This document shows, piece by piece, positions 1 through 8,550 of a DNA stretch of 64,000 nt. The notes beneath the pieces are model-generated. The model was given only the letters and a program-made list of their open reading frames with translations, made no database searches and had not been told where the DNA came from. The translations under genes were made by a program, and so were the position numbers. The stretch comes from Bacteroidia bacterium. GTDB lineage: Bacteria; Bacteroidota; Bacteroidia; Flavobacteriales_D; Cryomorphaceae. Each line of letters opens with the position of its first letter. The first letter of the stretch is position 1. The stretch spans positions 310,001-374,000 of the forward strand of contig JAUICL010000003.1 in the NCBI GenBank assembly GCA_030427905.1, read 5' to 3'.

Positions 1-1
1 T

Positions 2-88
2 ACGTTAGGAAAAGATTGGACGAGAGTAGGTGATGATATTATAACGGTGCCATCACCTTTTCTTAACCTTAACCATAGCCTTTATTGA
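2..88 (+). CDS. C-terminal end of an unidentified gene (partial)
   Basis: An open frame enters from the left edge and stops with TGA at 86-88, giving 28 residues ending in Asn-His-Ser-Leu-Tyr. An open frame this short can occur by chance. The following gene starts 44 bp later in the same direction, which is compatible with a real upstream gene. No family can be assigned from so little sequence. Confidence 0.3.
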   Translation, partial: TLGKDWTRVGDDIITVPSPFLNLNHSLY

Positions 89-132
89 GCTTATAGCTAG
101 ATGTTTGCGGCAAACATTAAAGAAACTAAATC

Positions 133-465
133 ATGAAAAAGAACATCATTCTGAGCATCTTATTTTGCTTGACAATCTTCACTGGGGCGATAGCATCAAA
201 CGGTGGAAGTGAACCTTTAACCAAGGTAATTCGAAAAAGCGTAAACTACCCTTCATTTGCCAAAGAAGACCAATTGCACGGTTTGGTTTTGGTAGAGTTT
301 GAAGTGGATGAAAATGGAGTTATTTCAGTAAACCGTATCAATTCGTCGGACGAGAGTCTTGGATCTCATGTGAAGCAGGTCTTGGAGGGAATCGAATTGA
401 ATGACATGAACGCTGTTGGGACGCACTTTGCAAAATTTCACTTCAAGTATGTAGCACTGAAATAA
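133..465 (+). CDS. small secreted TonB C-terminal-like protein
   Basis: A 110-residue protein with a clear N-terminal signal peptide (MKKNIILSILFCLTIFTG, cleavage likely near residue 21). The rest resembles the C-terminal domain of TonB: a segment of the form Gly-Leu-Val-Leu-Val-Glu-Phe-Glu-Val-Asp-Glu-Asn-Gly (about residues 49-61), then a helix ending near residue 88 and a closing strand. It lacks the TonB membrane anchor and Pro-rich linker, so it is not a complete energy transducer. Bacteroidota commonly encode such stand-alone periplasmic TonB_C-like proteins of unknown role. A hairpin with a T-run follows at 491-519, suggesting a monocistronic transcript. Partner unknown. Confidence 0.7.
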   Translation: MKKNIILSILFCLTIFTGAIASNGGSEPLTKVIRKSVNYPSFAKEDQLHGLVLVEFEVDENGVISVNRINSSDESLGSHVKQVLEGIELNDMNAVGTHFAKFHFKYVALK

Positions 466-490
466 GAATACGATACATTTTTTCACCAAG

Positions 491-519
491 ACCGCCTTCT
501 TTTTCAGGGGCGGTTTTTT
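491..519 (+). terminator. intrinsic terminator after the TonB-like gene
   Basis: ACCGCC at 491-496 pairs with GGCGGT at 509-514, and a run of T follows (514-519). It lies 25 bp after the stop of the small TonB-like gene and just before the GSCFA gene, so it should separate the two transcripts. Confidence 0.75.
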
Positions 520-537
520 CGTTTTCTTTGCAGTGGT

Positions 538-1524
538 ATGAAGTGGTATACAGAAATAGAATTCCCCAAAGTAACTGAGAAGATAGATTACAAAAGTAAA
601 GTATGCTTTATGGGGAGCTGCTTTGCCGAGGACATCGGAAAGTGGGCGGGAAGAATGAAGCTGAACTCAAAGCAAAACCTTCTCGGCATTAGCTATAATC
701 CGGTAAGTATTGGCAAGCACATCGAGCGATCGCTGGCCGGCGGAGCCTTTAGCGCTGATGAACTGGTTGATGCCAATGGCAAATTCGCTCATTTGGATTT
801 GCACAGCAGTTTCAATTATTCCGATACCAACAAGTTTCTGAGCTACGCCAATCAAAAACTGGCCGAGCAACAGTTGGTGCTGCAGAAAGCTAATTTTCTT
901 TTCTTGACTTTCGGTTCGTCCATCGTATTTCGCGAAAAGGCAAGTGATAAGATTGTGAATAATTGCCACAAGCTTCCGGGTAATCTTTTTCAAAAGGAAA
1001 TGCTCGATGCAGATGTTATGGTCAGTGAAATGAGTCGAGCACTGTTTAAGTTGACCGAGGCAAACCCGAATGTGAAGATCTTCGTCACCGTGTCGCCTAT
1101 TCGTCATTTACGGCACGGAGCAATCGACAATTCCAGATCAAAAGCTAGGCTGATATCCCTTTGTCAAAAGCTAGAAGAAGTATTCGAGCAGTGCACCTAT
1201 TTGCCGATTTACGAACTGGTGATGGATGAAATGCGAGATTATCGTTTTTACAGATCGGATGATATGATTCACCTGAACGAGCAAGGAATCGAGCATATTC
1301 AGGAAAAAATCAAGATGCATGTACTATCAGATGCCGAAATGCCTTTAATGAATCGTATAGACAAGTGGCAACGTACCCTGCGGCATCGAATTCAAGATGG
1401 TCAATCAGACCAAGCCAAGGCTTTTATCGATTCATGCTTAAAAGAAACAGAGGCTTTGCAAGAAATCTTGCCCGGCAGGTTTGACAATGAGCTTAATGGG
1501 TTGTTGTTGCTTTCGCAGAGGTAG
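538..1524 (+). CDS. GSCFA domain-containing protein
   Basis: A 328-residue cytoplasmic-looking protein without a signal peptide. The family-naming motif Gly-Ser-Cys-Phe-Ala is at residues 26-30, followed by Glu-Asp-Ile-Gly. Other conserved-looking points are Thr-Phe-Gly-Ser-Ser (about 125-129), Thr-Val-Ser-Pro-Ile-Arg-His (about 184-190) and Asp-Met-Ile-His-Leu (about 242-246). GSCFA proteins (PF08885) are SGNH-hydrolase-like and are widespread in Bacteroidota, and their substrate is not established. In SGNH enzymes the GSCFA serine and the late Asp-x-x-His would be catalytic; here these are Ser27 and D242/H245, by inference. It is transcribed alone between the terminator at 491-519 and a gene-free stretch. 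Confidence 0.85.
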   Translation: MKWYTEIEFPKVTEKIDYKSKVCFMGSCFAEDIGKWAGRMKLNSKQNLLGISYNPVSIGKHIERSLAGGAFSADELVDANGKFAHLDLHSSFNYSDTNKFLSYANQKLAEQQLVLQKANFLFLTFGSSIVFREKASDKIVNNCHKLPGNLFQKEMLDADVMVSEMSRALFKLTEANPNVKIFVTVSPIRHLRHGAIDNSRSKARLISLCQKLEEVFEQCTYLPIYELVMDEMRDYRFYRSDDMIHLNEQGIEHIQEKIKMHVLSDAEMPLMNRIDKWQRTLRHRIQDGQSDQAKAFIDSCLKETEALQEILPGRFDNELNGLLLLSQR

Positions 1525-2070
1525 TAAATCAATTTCAAATTCAGCTCTTCAAAGGTATATGTTCGTTTATTCAAACGAAGTTTACTTCACCTCTTTGAAC
1601 ATCTTGGACTTCACGATTCTTTCTTTTAGCTCCCTTCGCTCTTCCAGACGCACAGGAGATTATAATCTCCGCTGGTCGTGATCCACTTTCAATGATTTTA
1701 AGAGAAAGGTGGATTGAAGCCAAAAGAAACAAAAGCTTTGTCCTAAATTACGCTTCTGCCCGCTTTCTTAGATTTCTAAAAGTCAATCAAAGTAGTCCCT
1801 AGTTTCCAATTAATAATGTTTTGCGCTTAGAGCCAATTATGCGCATAGCGCTTTATTTTCAAAGGAATGCGCATGATCCCTTCGCTTCACTCGGGATTCA
1901 CAGCCACCGCCGGCCCGCAATTTAGGACGGGCCCGCGCTCAGGTCGCAGGAATCATGTACAAAGATTAACTTTCATTATAGATGATTGCTACTTCAGATA
2001 TCACCCTTTGCTCAACATAGAGTTCCATACTAATCGATTTAAGTAACAGACTTAGATGTTCTAGACATGA
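1525..2070. other. gene-free, palindrome-rich intergenic stretch
   Basis: This 546-bp stretch has no credible gene: the only frame (ending at 1681) begins inside the GSCFA gene and is low in coding character. It holds several inverted repeats. TTCGTTT/AAACGAA (1562-1568 and 1573-1579) may end the GSCFA transcript. A perfect 16-bp palindrome is at 1655-1670. ATCCC/GGGAT arms flank about 1876-1897. GGCCCG/CGGGCC is at 1912-1917 and 1928-1933, in a patch about 1900-1950 that is visibly richer in G+C than its surroundings. This looks like a mobile-repeat remnant or a dispersed palindromic repeat rather than a gene. Confidence 0.6.
1655..1670. repeat. perfect 16-bp palindrome, REP-like
   Basis: GGAGATTATAATCTCC is identical to its reverse complement and is followed by GCTGGTCG. 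Short palindromes of this kind resemble repetitive extragenic palindromes mobilised by Y1 (RAYT-type) transposases. No transposase gene is present in the window, and I noticed no second copy. Confidence 0.5.
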
Positions 2071-2526
2071 TTATTCGAGCCTTGAAAAATTGAAGTGTAG
2101 GGCTTGATCTTCGCTTCCCCCATCAACAATGGTAGTCAGAGAATCTGATGAATGGAATACGTACTGTATTCGCTTTGGAAAATCGTGCTGGTAGTTGGAG
2201 AAGAGAAAAGCATCGCCACTATGTTCTTCTAAGGTAAATGGAATGGCTTGACCATTGTTTTGGCCAGATGCTTTGATGTAAAGTGCGTAGCTTTCTCCTG
2301 TGTCCTGAATCCAAAACTCTTCACCAAAAACTGTATCGTTCCTTTCTATTCGAAAGGCGTATCCACTCACACCTTCTGAGCTACATTTCCACGTTTCTAC
2401 AAACTTTGTATCATCTGACACTTGAATCCATTGTCCACAAAAGGGTTCGAATTGATTTGCTGGTTTACACCCCAATGCAAACAAAAAGATCAGAGAGAAT
2501 AAGCTATGGATATAAGTCTTCTTCAC
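2071..2526 (-). CDS. DUF6265-type lipoprotein
   Basis: A 151-residue predicted lipoprotein: hydrophobic N-terminus followed by a lipobox Ala-Leu-Gly-Cys with Cys20. The mature part starts with Phe-Cys-Gly-x-Trp and carries Glu-Thr-Trp (about 44-46) and a run of beta strands ending in Gln-His-Asp-Phe-Pro-x-Arg-Ile-x-Tyr (about 113-122). This pattern is seen in DUF6265 and related lipocalin-like domains of unknown function. Its start overlaps the end of the upstream gene (2504-3292) by 23 bp, so it is the last gene of the long minus-strand operon and probably translationally coupled. Function unknown. Confidence 0.7.
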   Translation of the reverse strand: MKKTYIHSLFSLIFLFALGCKPANQFEPFCGQWIQVSDDTKFVETWKCSSEGVSGYAFRIERNDTVFGEEFWIQDTGESYALYIKASGQNNGQAIPFTLEEHSGDAFLFSNYQHDFPKRIQYVFHSSDSLTTIVDGGSEDQALHFNFSRLE

Positions 2527-3292
2527 GGGAGCTCAAGTTAAATTCATTTTGGGTCAATAATCCGTTCACTTTTTTACCTCGTGAACGATCATTTTGGTCA
2601 AACTCGGGAAGGGGTAACGCAAGTCTTTCGGCCGAAGAGCGATAGAATGACTCGCGATCTGGATGATAAGCTGAGACTCCGTGATAGACCGTCCTGTCGA
2701 GGTTTGGTGAAAGTAGTATTTTCTCAATCAAATTTATAACCGATTGTCGATCAATTAAATTGATGGGATGTAGCCTTCCACTGACATTGGAACGACCAGA
2801 GAGATAGCGCACAGGATGTCTATCTCCACCCACCAAACCACCTAACCGCACCACAATTGAATCAGAATTAAAGGATTTAGACCAAAAGCGTTCTAGTACT
2901 TTCAAATCCGACCCACGTTCCGAATCGGGTTCTGGAATGGTTGACTCGTCTACTTCAAGTTGATTTGATCCAAAAACTCCAATAGAAGAAATCAAGACAG
3001 CTTTCCCCGAAAATTCATTTGCCATTTCGGCTAGAAACCTACGTAGCTTTTGGTTTTCTATATAATCACGAAGCCACGAAGATGGGGGTATCGCAAACAC
3101 GAGCACTTCAGCGCTAGCAAGCTTTTTACCGAGATCTCGAAGTGGCGTACGGCCAATTTCAAAAGGGAGCGCAGTGGGAAAATCGATCGGCTTAGTGCCT
3201 CGGTATGTTCCTGAAACATCATGGCCTTTTTCCACAAGGGATCGCCCTAAAGGCCCTCCGAGCCAACCCATTCCCATTATAAAAACCTTCAT
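2504..3292 (-). CDS. NAD(P)-binding epimerase-like protein (YeeZ type)
   Basis: A 262-residue protein with a Rossmann nucleotide-binding start, Met-Gly-Met-Gly-Trp-Leu-Gly-Gly (residues 6-13), typical of the atypical short-chain dehydrogenase/NAD-dependent epimerase group that includes E. coli YeeZ. Further support is the strand Val-Leu-Val-Phe-Ala-Ile-Pro-Pro (about 64-71) and Leu-Ile-Ser-Ser-Ile-Gly-Val-Phe-Gly (about 99-107), the usual Ser/Thr-x-x-x-Val-Tyr region in which the Tyr is replaced by Phe. The substrate is unknown, and loss of the Tyr argues against a standard dehydrogenase reaction. Its first codons overlap the upstream ABC ATPase by 4 bp (ATGA type). Confidence 0.75.
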   Translation of the reverse strand: MKVFIMGMGWLGGPLGRSLVEKGHDVSGTYRGTKPIDFPTALPFEIGRTPLRDLGKKLASAEVLVFAIPPSSWLRDYIENQKLRRFLAEMANEFSGKAVLISSIGVFGSNQLEVDESTIPEPDSERGSDLKVLERFWSKSFNSDSIVVRLGGLVGGDRHPVRYLSGRSNVSGRLHPINLIDRQSVINLIEKILLSPNLDRTVYHGVSAYHPDRESFYRSSAERLALPLPEFDQNDRSRGKKVNGLLTQNEFNLSSREEDLYP

Positions 3293-4059
3293 GGATCAGG
3301 CTTGTAATTAAAACTCCTTCCTTCGAATTCAATACCACTCTTATCGAGAAAGCGATGCATTAAATCTGACTTAATCACCATTTCGGGCGTTCCATACAAG
3401 TGGTCTCCTCCATCGATCACGAGAATTTGATGAGCAAAGTTGAATGCCAAAGGCATGTCGTGAGTAGAGAAAATCACCGTCTTTTGATACTGCTCAACCG
3501 CTGTGGCGAGCTGCCGAACAAAAGCTACGGATGTAGGCATGTCGAGGTGGGCCATCGGTTCATCAAGGATCATGGTATCGGCTTCTTGCGCCCACATTCT
3601 CGCAAACATCACCTTTCGATATTCTCCATCGCTTAGATTCTCAACCATGGCATTGGCCAAACTTGAAATACCCAATTGAGAAATCGTTTGGTCCACGACT
3701 TGCCAATCGCTTGATTTGAGCTTCCCGAAAATCCCTGTATAGGGCTGGCGACCGAACGCGATTAAGTCTCTTGCAATCATACCCGCTACACGTTGGTAGG
3801 ATGAAAATAAGTTTGCAGCCAATTTGGGTCTGGTGGTCCCAGGGATATCAGCGAGTTGAACGCCATTCCATTTCACCACTCCCCCATTGGGATCTTGCAG
3901 CCCAGCAAGAACTCTGAGCAAGCTCGACTTTCCAGAGCCATTGGCACCTACCACCGCAATAAGCTCATTTGAACTCGCCGAAAAGCTAAGCGCACGAATC
4001 AGATTTCGCTCACGACCGGGGTAGGTAATATCTATATGCTGGGCTTCGATCGAACTCAT
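3289..4059 (-). CDS. ABC importer ATPase, FecE/BtuD type
   Basis: A 256-residue nucleotide-binding subunit. Walker A is Gly-Ala-Asn-Gly-Ser-Gly-Lys-Ser-Ser (about 38-46), the signature is Leu-Ser-Asp-Gly-Glu (about 142-146), Walker B is Thr-Met-Ile-Leu-Asp-Glu-Pro, and the switch His is in Ser-Thr-His-Asp. The signature has Asp where LSGGE is usual. It overlaps the permease gene by 4 bp, so the two are coupled. With the permease and the binding protein upstream it forms a cobalamin/ferric-siderophore/heme-type importer. The ligand cannot be decided from the sequence. Confidence 0.88.
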   Translation of the reverse strand: MSSIEAQHIDITYPGRERNLIRALSFSASSNELIAVVGANGSGKSSLLRVLAGLQDPNGGVVKWNGVQLADIPGTTRPKLAANLFSSYQRVAGMIARDLIAFGRQPYTGIFGKLKSSDWQVVDQTISQLGISSLANAMVENLSDGEYRKVMFARMWAQEADTMILDEPMAHLDMPTSVAFVRQLATAVEQYQKTVIFSTHDMPLAFNFAHQILVIDGGDHLYGTPEMVIKSDLMHRFLDKSGIEFEGRSFNYKPDP

Positions 4060-5051
4060 ATCAGCATCCTGCTTTTACGGCCTTTTAATATCAAATAAAT
4101 AACGACAGGAGCTCCCATAAAGGCACAAACCGAGTTGAGGGGAATCGCCATATCGGTACCAGGAAGGCGCGCGATCAAATCACAGAAAAGAGCGATCGAG
4201 CTTCCACCCAAGATAGAACCCGGAAGGATGATTCGGTGATCATTGGACTTAAAAAACAAGCGAACAATGTGTGGGGTTGCTAAGCCTAAAAAAGCAATTG
4301 GGCCACAAAAAGCCGTAACCGTTCCCGCTACCACACCCGAGAAAAGGATGGCACCTAGTTTGAGCTGCTTTACATTGACCCCCATCGATGTAGCGTGCAT
4401 TTCCCCAAGCAAGAGGGAATTTAGACCTTTTATGAGAAACGGGGAAGCCAAAAGGGCTACAAGGATGGGAACAGTCAGGTAGATAAGTTGGTCGGATCCC
4501 AACCCTGCGAAACTACCGAAACCCCAGAAGATAAAAGCCTTGATCTGCGACTCTGACGCAAAGGCCTGTAGCAGCGAAACAATTGATGATGTGAAAAAAC
4601 TCAACATCAAACCAATGATTAGCACGGTCGCGATATCCGCAAAGCGATTGGCCGCCCAAAGTATAAGTAGCAAAACCAGAAGAGAACCGGCTATAGCAGC
4701 GATCATTTGAACATTCGGACTAGACGCGAGCCCAAAGCTCCCGAGAGTGACAACAGCCACCATCAAACTTGCGCCAGAAGAAACCCCGAGTACAGAAGGA
4801 CCTGCAAGCGGATTTCTAAACAAGGTCTGCATAACCAATCCAGCGGCAGCCAGCCCTGCTCCAGCCAACACGGCTACGATTGTTCGCGGAAAACGCGATT
4901 CCCAAAGGATGACCCTTTCCAGTTCAGAAAGGTTTCCAGAAAATATGTTGGACAGGGGAATATGCACAGTGCCAACAAACACACTCATCAACATCAAGAC
5001 GAGCAGGACTGTTGCAGACAGCGCCCAAAAACCGAATCGCGATTTGGTCAT
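4056..5051 (-). CDS. FecCD/BtuC-family ABC permease
   Basis: A 331-residue inner-membrane permease with about ten hydrophobic segments. Family features are the early Arg-x-Pro-Arg-Thr segment (about 53-57), Ala-Gly-Ala-Gly-Leu-Ala-Ala-Ala-Gly, and the late cytoplasmic motif Gly-Pro-Ile-Ala-Phe-Leu-Gly-Leu with Pro-His (about 256-270) that contacts the ATPase. Length matches BtuC and FecD. It would work as a homodimer with the downstream ATPase, moving an iron chelate or cobalamin across the inner membrane. It lies 21 bp after the binding-protein gene. Confidence 0.9.
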   Translation of the reverse strand: MTKSRFGFWALSATVLLVLMLMSVFVGTVHIPLSNIFSGNLSELERVILWESRFPRTIVAVLAGAGLAAAGLVMQTLFRNPLAGPSVLGVSSGASLMVAVVTLGSFGLASSPNVQMIAAIAGSLLVLLLILWAANRFADIATVLIIGLMLSFFTSSIVSLLQAFASESQIKAFIFWGFGSFAGLGSDQLIYLTVPILVALLASPFLIKGLNSLLLGEMHATSMGVNVKQLKLGAILFSGVVAGTVTAFCGPIAFLGLATPHIVRLFFKSNDHRIILPGSILGGSSIALFCDLIARLPGTDMAIPLNSVCAFMGAPVVIYLILKGRKSRMLI

Positions 5052-5072
5052 GGCGCAAAGATAAGCTTCGAA

Positions 5073-6227
5073 TCAATTTGGTATCAAATCGAAGAAATAC
5101 TTCGATTGGTGATCGGGAAGGTAGTCTGGGTGAATAATCTTGACTAAATCGGCGAGTACTACATCGGGTTCCATCACAGCATCTCCAAAATAGTCGGAAG
5201 TAGCCGCGTTGCACACGAATACATTTCCGTCTCGATAAGACTTAAACAGTTCAGCATTCTCATGAGCTGCTTGAAAATCTTCGATGGTGTATTCGCCATC
5301 TTGAGAAACCACCATACCCCAATAATCTGCAACTGTGATGGTTTTCAAGGCAGCTTCATACTCAATCTCAATGGAGCCCTTTTCATTGAATTCTTGAAAC
5401 GAATACACAGCCCCAGCATCGCGGATGTAGTTGGCAATGTAACTGTCATTTCCTGGAGCATACCACAGCCCTTTGTAATTACTTCCGGTGAAAACAGTGG
5501 GATTAAAAGAACTCAACATGGCTTTAGTACTGATATCCATATAACGCTTCTCAAGTGCTTGAAAAACGGCAATAGCTTCTTCGAGTTGGCCCGTAAAACA
5601 CCCGATGAGCTTGATCCATTCTGCTCTGCCTAAGGGGGTGCTTTCGAGATACTCTAGATTGTGAACAACGTGAATTCCCTGGTCAGCGATCCTGGCATAA
5701 TCTGAATCTTCAAATCCATAAACCATAAAGACTTCGGGATGGACCGAAAGTACTTTCTCAAAATCCAATTCTCCTGCTGATGTCAACTCAACAATCTGCC
5801 CTTCCGAAATTCGCTGTTTCAGTGTTTGATTCAAGACCCGATCAGTGTATGTCATCCCCTTAATTGCCGAGAGTAATCCAATCCGATCAAAAAAGGCTGC
5901 GAAGGTGGTACTACTCAAACCAAACGACTGGACGGGGCCCGAAATGGTGTCTTCTCCAAAATTGCCAGGTGACTTTGAAACAACATAGGAACCAATCAAC
6001 TCAGTAGAGTCTTTTGGATTAAATACCTGAATATTGTAAAATAAGGGCGTGTCGCGGATTTGAAGACCTACTGAATGGCTGATTTCGATAACAGAGCCTG
6101 TATCCAGCGACGGATCGCTCGTCGAATTATTTTTGGCAGGAGAACACGCTGCCAGGCCAATTAGTAAAAGGCTGAATAATCTACTAACCTTCAGCTGGTT
6201 TCGGCTGGTTCCACATTTTAATTTCAT
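5073..6227 (-). CDS. periplasmic binding lipoprotein of the BtuF/FepB class
   Basis: Substrate-binding protein (Peripla_BP_2 fold) for the adjacent permease and ATPase. From the start chosen here (ATG at 6227) it has 384 residues with a signal reading Leu-Phe-Ser-Leu-Leu-Leu-Ile-Gly-Leu-Ala-Ala-Cys, a good lipobox. A longer frame from 6269 would put charged residues in front of the signal, so I prefer 6227. Even so, the start lies inside the 3' end of the adaptor gene, a 44-bp overlap suggesting coupling. The lobes carry the expected Val-His-Pro-Glu-Val-Phe-Met-Val-Tyr-Gly segment and a C-terminal lobe ending in Val-Leu-Ala-Asp-Leu-Val-Lys-Ile-Ile-His-Pro. The ligand is unknown, and no TonB-dependent receptor is in the operon. 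Confidence 0.82.
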   Translation of the reverse strand: MKLKCGTSRNQLKVSRLFSLLLIGLAACSPAKNNSTSDPSLDTGSVIEISHSVGLQIRDTPLFYNIQVFNPKDSTELIGSYVVSKSPGNFGEDTISGPVQSFGLSSTTFAAFFDRIGLLSAIKGMTYTDRVLNQTLKQRISEGQIVELTSAGELDFEKVLSVHPEVFMVYGFEDSDYARIADQGIHVVHNLEYLESTPLGRAEWIKLIGCFTGQLEEAIAVFQALEKRYMDISTKAMLSSFNPTVFTGSNYKGLWYAPGNDSYIANYIRDAGAVYSFQEFNEKGSIEIEYEAALKTITVADYWGMVVSQDGEYTIEDFQAAHENAELFKSYRDGNVFVCNAATSDYFGDAVMEPDVVLADLVKIIHPDYLPDHQSKYFFDLIPN

Positions 6228-7287
6228 CGCTTTCATTGACCCCAGAGATAATTTCCACCTTGATTCCATCAGACAAACCTAATGAAACTTCTCGCTTCTC
6301 GAATTGCTGATCGCCAATGCGCACCTCAACAAATGTAGCTGTATCATTCTCGTACTGGATCAAACTTTCGTTGATAACGAGCACACTATCTCGCTTATCC
6401 AAAACCACATTCGCATTTGCAGAATACCCTGCTCTGATAAATTGATTTTCCTTCAAATCTACGGCAGCTTTAATCTCAAATTGAATCGCTCCGTTTTCTT
6501 CCACTCCTTTTGGCGAGATATACTCTAAGATCGCATCAAACTCTTCATTTTCAATGGCACCGACGGTGAGCACTAAAGCCATTCCTTCTTTGACTTTTCC
6601 GACTTCCGATTCATCCACTTTTCCTTCAAAGATCAGGTCGGTCATATCAGCCACTGTCGCTATGGTTGTTCCATCGTTGAAGTTATTTAGTTCAATAACC
6701 GAGTTACCAATTTCGACAGGCACATCCAAAACCATCCCTGAAATGGTACTTTTCACCAAGGTATTTGCCGATGCGCTGTTCTTTGAAGAGACACCTTCCC
6801 TTATAATTTTCAAATTATCTTCTGCAGCTTCCAATTCGGCTTTCGCATTCTTTTTCGCCAAATCGAAGGGCTGAAAATTGGCGTACGAAATAACGCCTTC
6901 GTCATAGAGTTTCTTATTTCGATCATAGTCCACGATCGTATTATCATAGCCGATCTGAGCCATGTTTACACGGTTTTCTGCATTGTTTAAGCTCACCATA
7001 TCGGGAATAACCTTGATGCGGGCAATGACTTCACCACGCTTTACCAATTCTCCTGGTTCTACGAATATCTCTTCGATAATTCCCGAAACTACGGGCTTGA
7101 TCTCAATCTCCTTTCTTGGAACGACTGACCCCGTAGCAACCGTTTTCTTCACGACATCAGAGTAAAAGGGCGTTTCGGTGTCAAATACAATTGGCTTTTC
7201 TTGTGACTTTCCGTAAACATACTTAAGGGTGTAGCCGAGCAATGCCAGGGCTACAACGGAAGCGAATATAAAAATGGCCTTCTTCAT
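6184..7287 (-). CDS. MacA/HlyD-type periplasmic adaptor
   Basis: A 367-residue membrane-fusion protein. A single N-terminal membrane helix (about 5-22) precedes a biotinyl-lipoyl-like hairpin domain (Val-Ser-Gly-Ile-Ile-Glu-Glu-Ile-Phe-Val-Glu-Pro-Gly, about 68-80). A short coiled-coil follows (about 100-165), the second lipoyl half is near 175-200, and a beta-barrel region follows. It should link the FtsX-type permeases encoded just upstream to the outer membrane or periplasm, as MacA does with MacB. It lies 11 bp after the second permease gene. No TolC-like gene accompanies it in the window. Confidence 0.88.
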   Translation of the reverse strand: MKKAIFIFASVVALALLGYTLKYVYGKSQEKPIVFDTETPFYSDVVKKTVATGSVVPRKEIEIKPVVSGIIEEIFVEPGELVKRGEVIARIKVIPDMVSLNNAENRVNMAQIGYDNTIVDYDRNKKLYDEGVISYANFQPFDLAKKNAKAELEAAEDNLKIIREGVSSKNSASANTLVKSTISGMVLDVPVEIGNSVIELNNFNDGTTIATVADMTDLIFEGKVDESEVGKVKEGMALVLTVGAIENEEFDAILEYISPKGVEENGAIQFEIKAAVDLKENQFIRAGYSANANVVLDKRDSVLVINESLIQYENDTATFVEVRIGDQQFEKREVSLGLSDGIKVEIISGVNESDEIKMWNQPKPAEG

Positions 7288-7298
7288 TGGTTTAATAT

Positions 7299-8549
7299 TT
7301 ATTCAGTTCTAAGGGCTTCAACAGGTTTGATGCGGGCGGCTCTAAATGCGGGTAAAATTCCCGAGACAAGGCCACAAAAAATTAATACGACAAGTGCGAG
7401 AAACAATACGTCAAAGGGAACTCCTGGATTCCGGAATACCCCGGCATCATCTCCCATAAGTGAGCTGACGCCTTCCAGAGCCCAAACTCCCAAAATGATT
7501 CCTACAAATCCAGCAATGCTCGATAAGAAAAGTGACTCGAGCATGATTTGCGAAACGATCGTGAAAGGCGTGGCTCCCATGGCTTTTCGAACACCTATTT
7601 CCTTGGTTCGTTCTTTTATGATGACGAGCATGATGTTGCTCACCCCAATCACTCCAGCAAATAGCGTTAAAATTCCAACAAACCACGAAAGCGACCTTAT
7701 GCCAAAAAATAGACCTTGCATCTCCAAATATTCACTTTCGCCATTGTAATGGCCGAACGCACGGTCATCATCTGGATGTATTTTGTGTCTAACTTTTAGT
7801 TTGGCTATGATTTCTTCCTCAAGCGCTGAGACACGAACATCTGGCTTGCTGGTAATGCTCATCCATCCTACAATATCGCCAAAGTTGAAAGCCTTTTGAA
7901 AAGTGGTGATGGGTATATAAATGCTCTTGGTATCTTCTTCGGCACGTTCTCCAGTAAAATTCGAACCGTACATCCCGACAACTTGAAAGTTGACTCCGTT
8001 TATTTTGATGTACTCACCAATCGGGTCTTCACCTTTCTCAAAAAGCTCATTAAAAACTCCTTCGCCGATAATGCACACCTTGCGGAGCTCATCGAGATCG
8101 GCTTTATTAATAAATCGTCCCGCTTCGATTGGATGGGGGTCGATCTTAAAGTAATCTTGTGTATCGCCATAGATTCCAAAAGCTCCGGTCAAAGTACCTC
8201 GGGTCACATTGTTTGACCCCCTATAGCCACCTAACTGATTTCGCGGCGAAAGGATATCGATATTTGGAACTGTTTCTTTCAGGAAGTCTACGTCGGCTGA
8301 CCGCAGATAAAAGCTTCGCCCACGGTTGAATCCTGCATAGGGCTTGGTAGTGGTCTGTGTCCAGATATAAGTACAATTGGTCACTCGGTTTACATTTCCG
8401 CGAACGCCGTTTTCAAGCCCATTAGCCGACCCGATCATGATGATGAGCATCAGAATTCCCCAAACCACACCAAATGCAGTGGCTGCAGTTCTGAACGGAT
8501 TCTTGCTCAGCACTTCAAATACTTCTGCCCATTTTTCTCTATCAAACAT
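7299..8549 (-). CDS. MacB-type ABC permease (second copy)
   Basis: A 416-residue membrane protein with the MacB/FtsX plan: one N-terminal membrane helix (about 20-42), a large periplasmic core domain (about 45-275) and three C-terminal helices carrying the FtsX motif Val-Ser-Asn-Ile-Met-Leu followed by [14 protein letters not shown]. It starts 1 bp after the other permease and is clearly its paralogue. The two probably form a heterodimer served by the separate ATPase. Substrates of such modules in Bacteroidota are mostly unknown; lipids, peptides and antibiotics are candidates. Confidence 0.9.
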   Translation of the reverse strand: MFDREKWAEVFEVLSKNPFRTAATAFGVVWGILMLIIMIGSANGLENGVRGNVNRVTNCTYIWTQTTTKPYAGFNRGRSFYLRSADVDFLKETVPNIDILSPRNQLGGYRGSNNVTRGTLTGAFGIYGDTQDYFKIDPHPIEAGRFINKADLDELRKVCIIGEGVFNELFEKGEDPIGEYIKINGVNFQVVGMYGSNFTGERAEEDTKSIYIPITTFQKAFNFGDIVGWMSITSKPDVRVSALEEEIIAKLKVRHKIHPDDDRAFGHYNGESEYLEMQGLFFGIRSLSWFVGILTLFAGVIGVSNIMLVIIKERTKEIGVRKAMGATPFTIVSQIMLESLFLSSIAGFVGIILGVWALEGVSSLMGDDAGVFRNPGVPFDVLFLALVVLIFCGLVSGILPAFRAARIKPVEALRTE

Positions 8550-8550
8550 A

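Noticed and set aside
667-1107. A 146-residue open frame on the minus strand inside the GSCFA gene
   Set aside because: It lies wholly antisense to a well-supported family gene and shows no domain or signal.
1481-1681. A 66-residue frame overlapping the GSCFA 3' end and the palindrome
   Set aside because: No similarity or signal peptide, it runs through the repeat-like palindrome, and its start is inside another gene.
5073-6269. Longer version of the binding lipoprotein starting at 6269
   Set aside because: It puts a charged, non-signal stretch before the lipoprotein signal. The ATG at 6227 gives a normal signal-to-lipobox distance.
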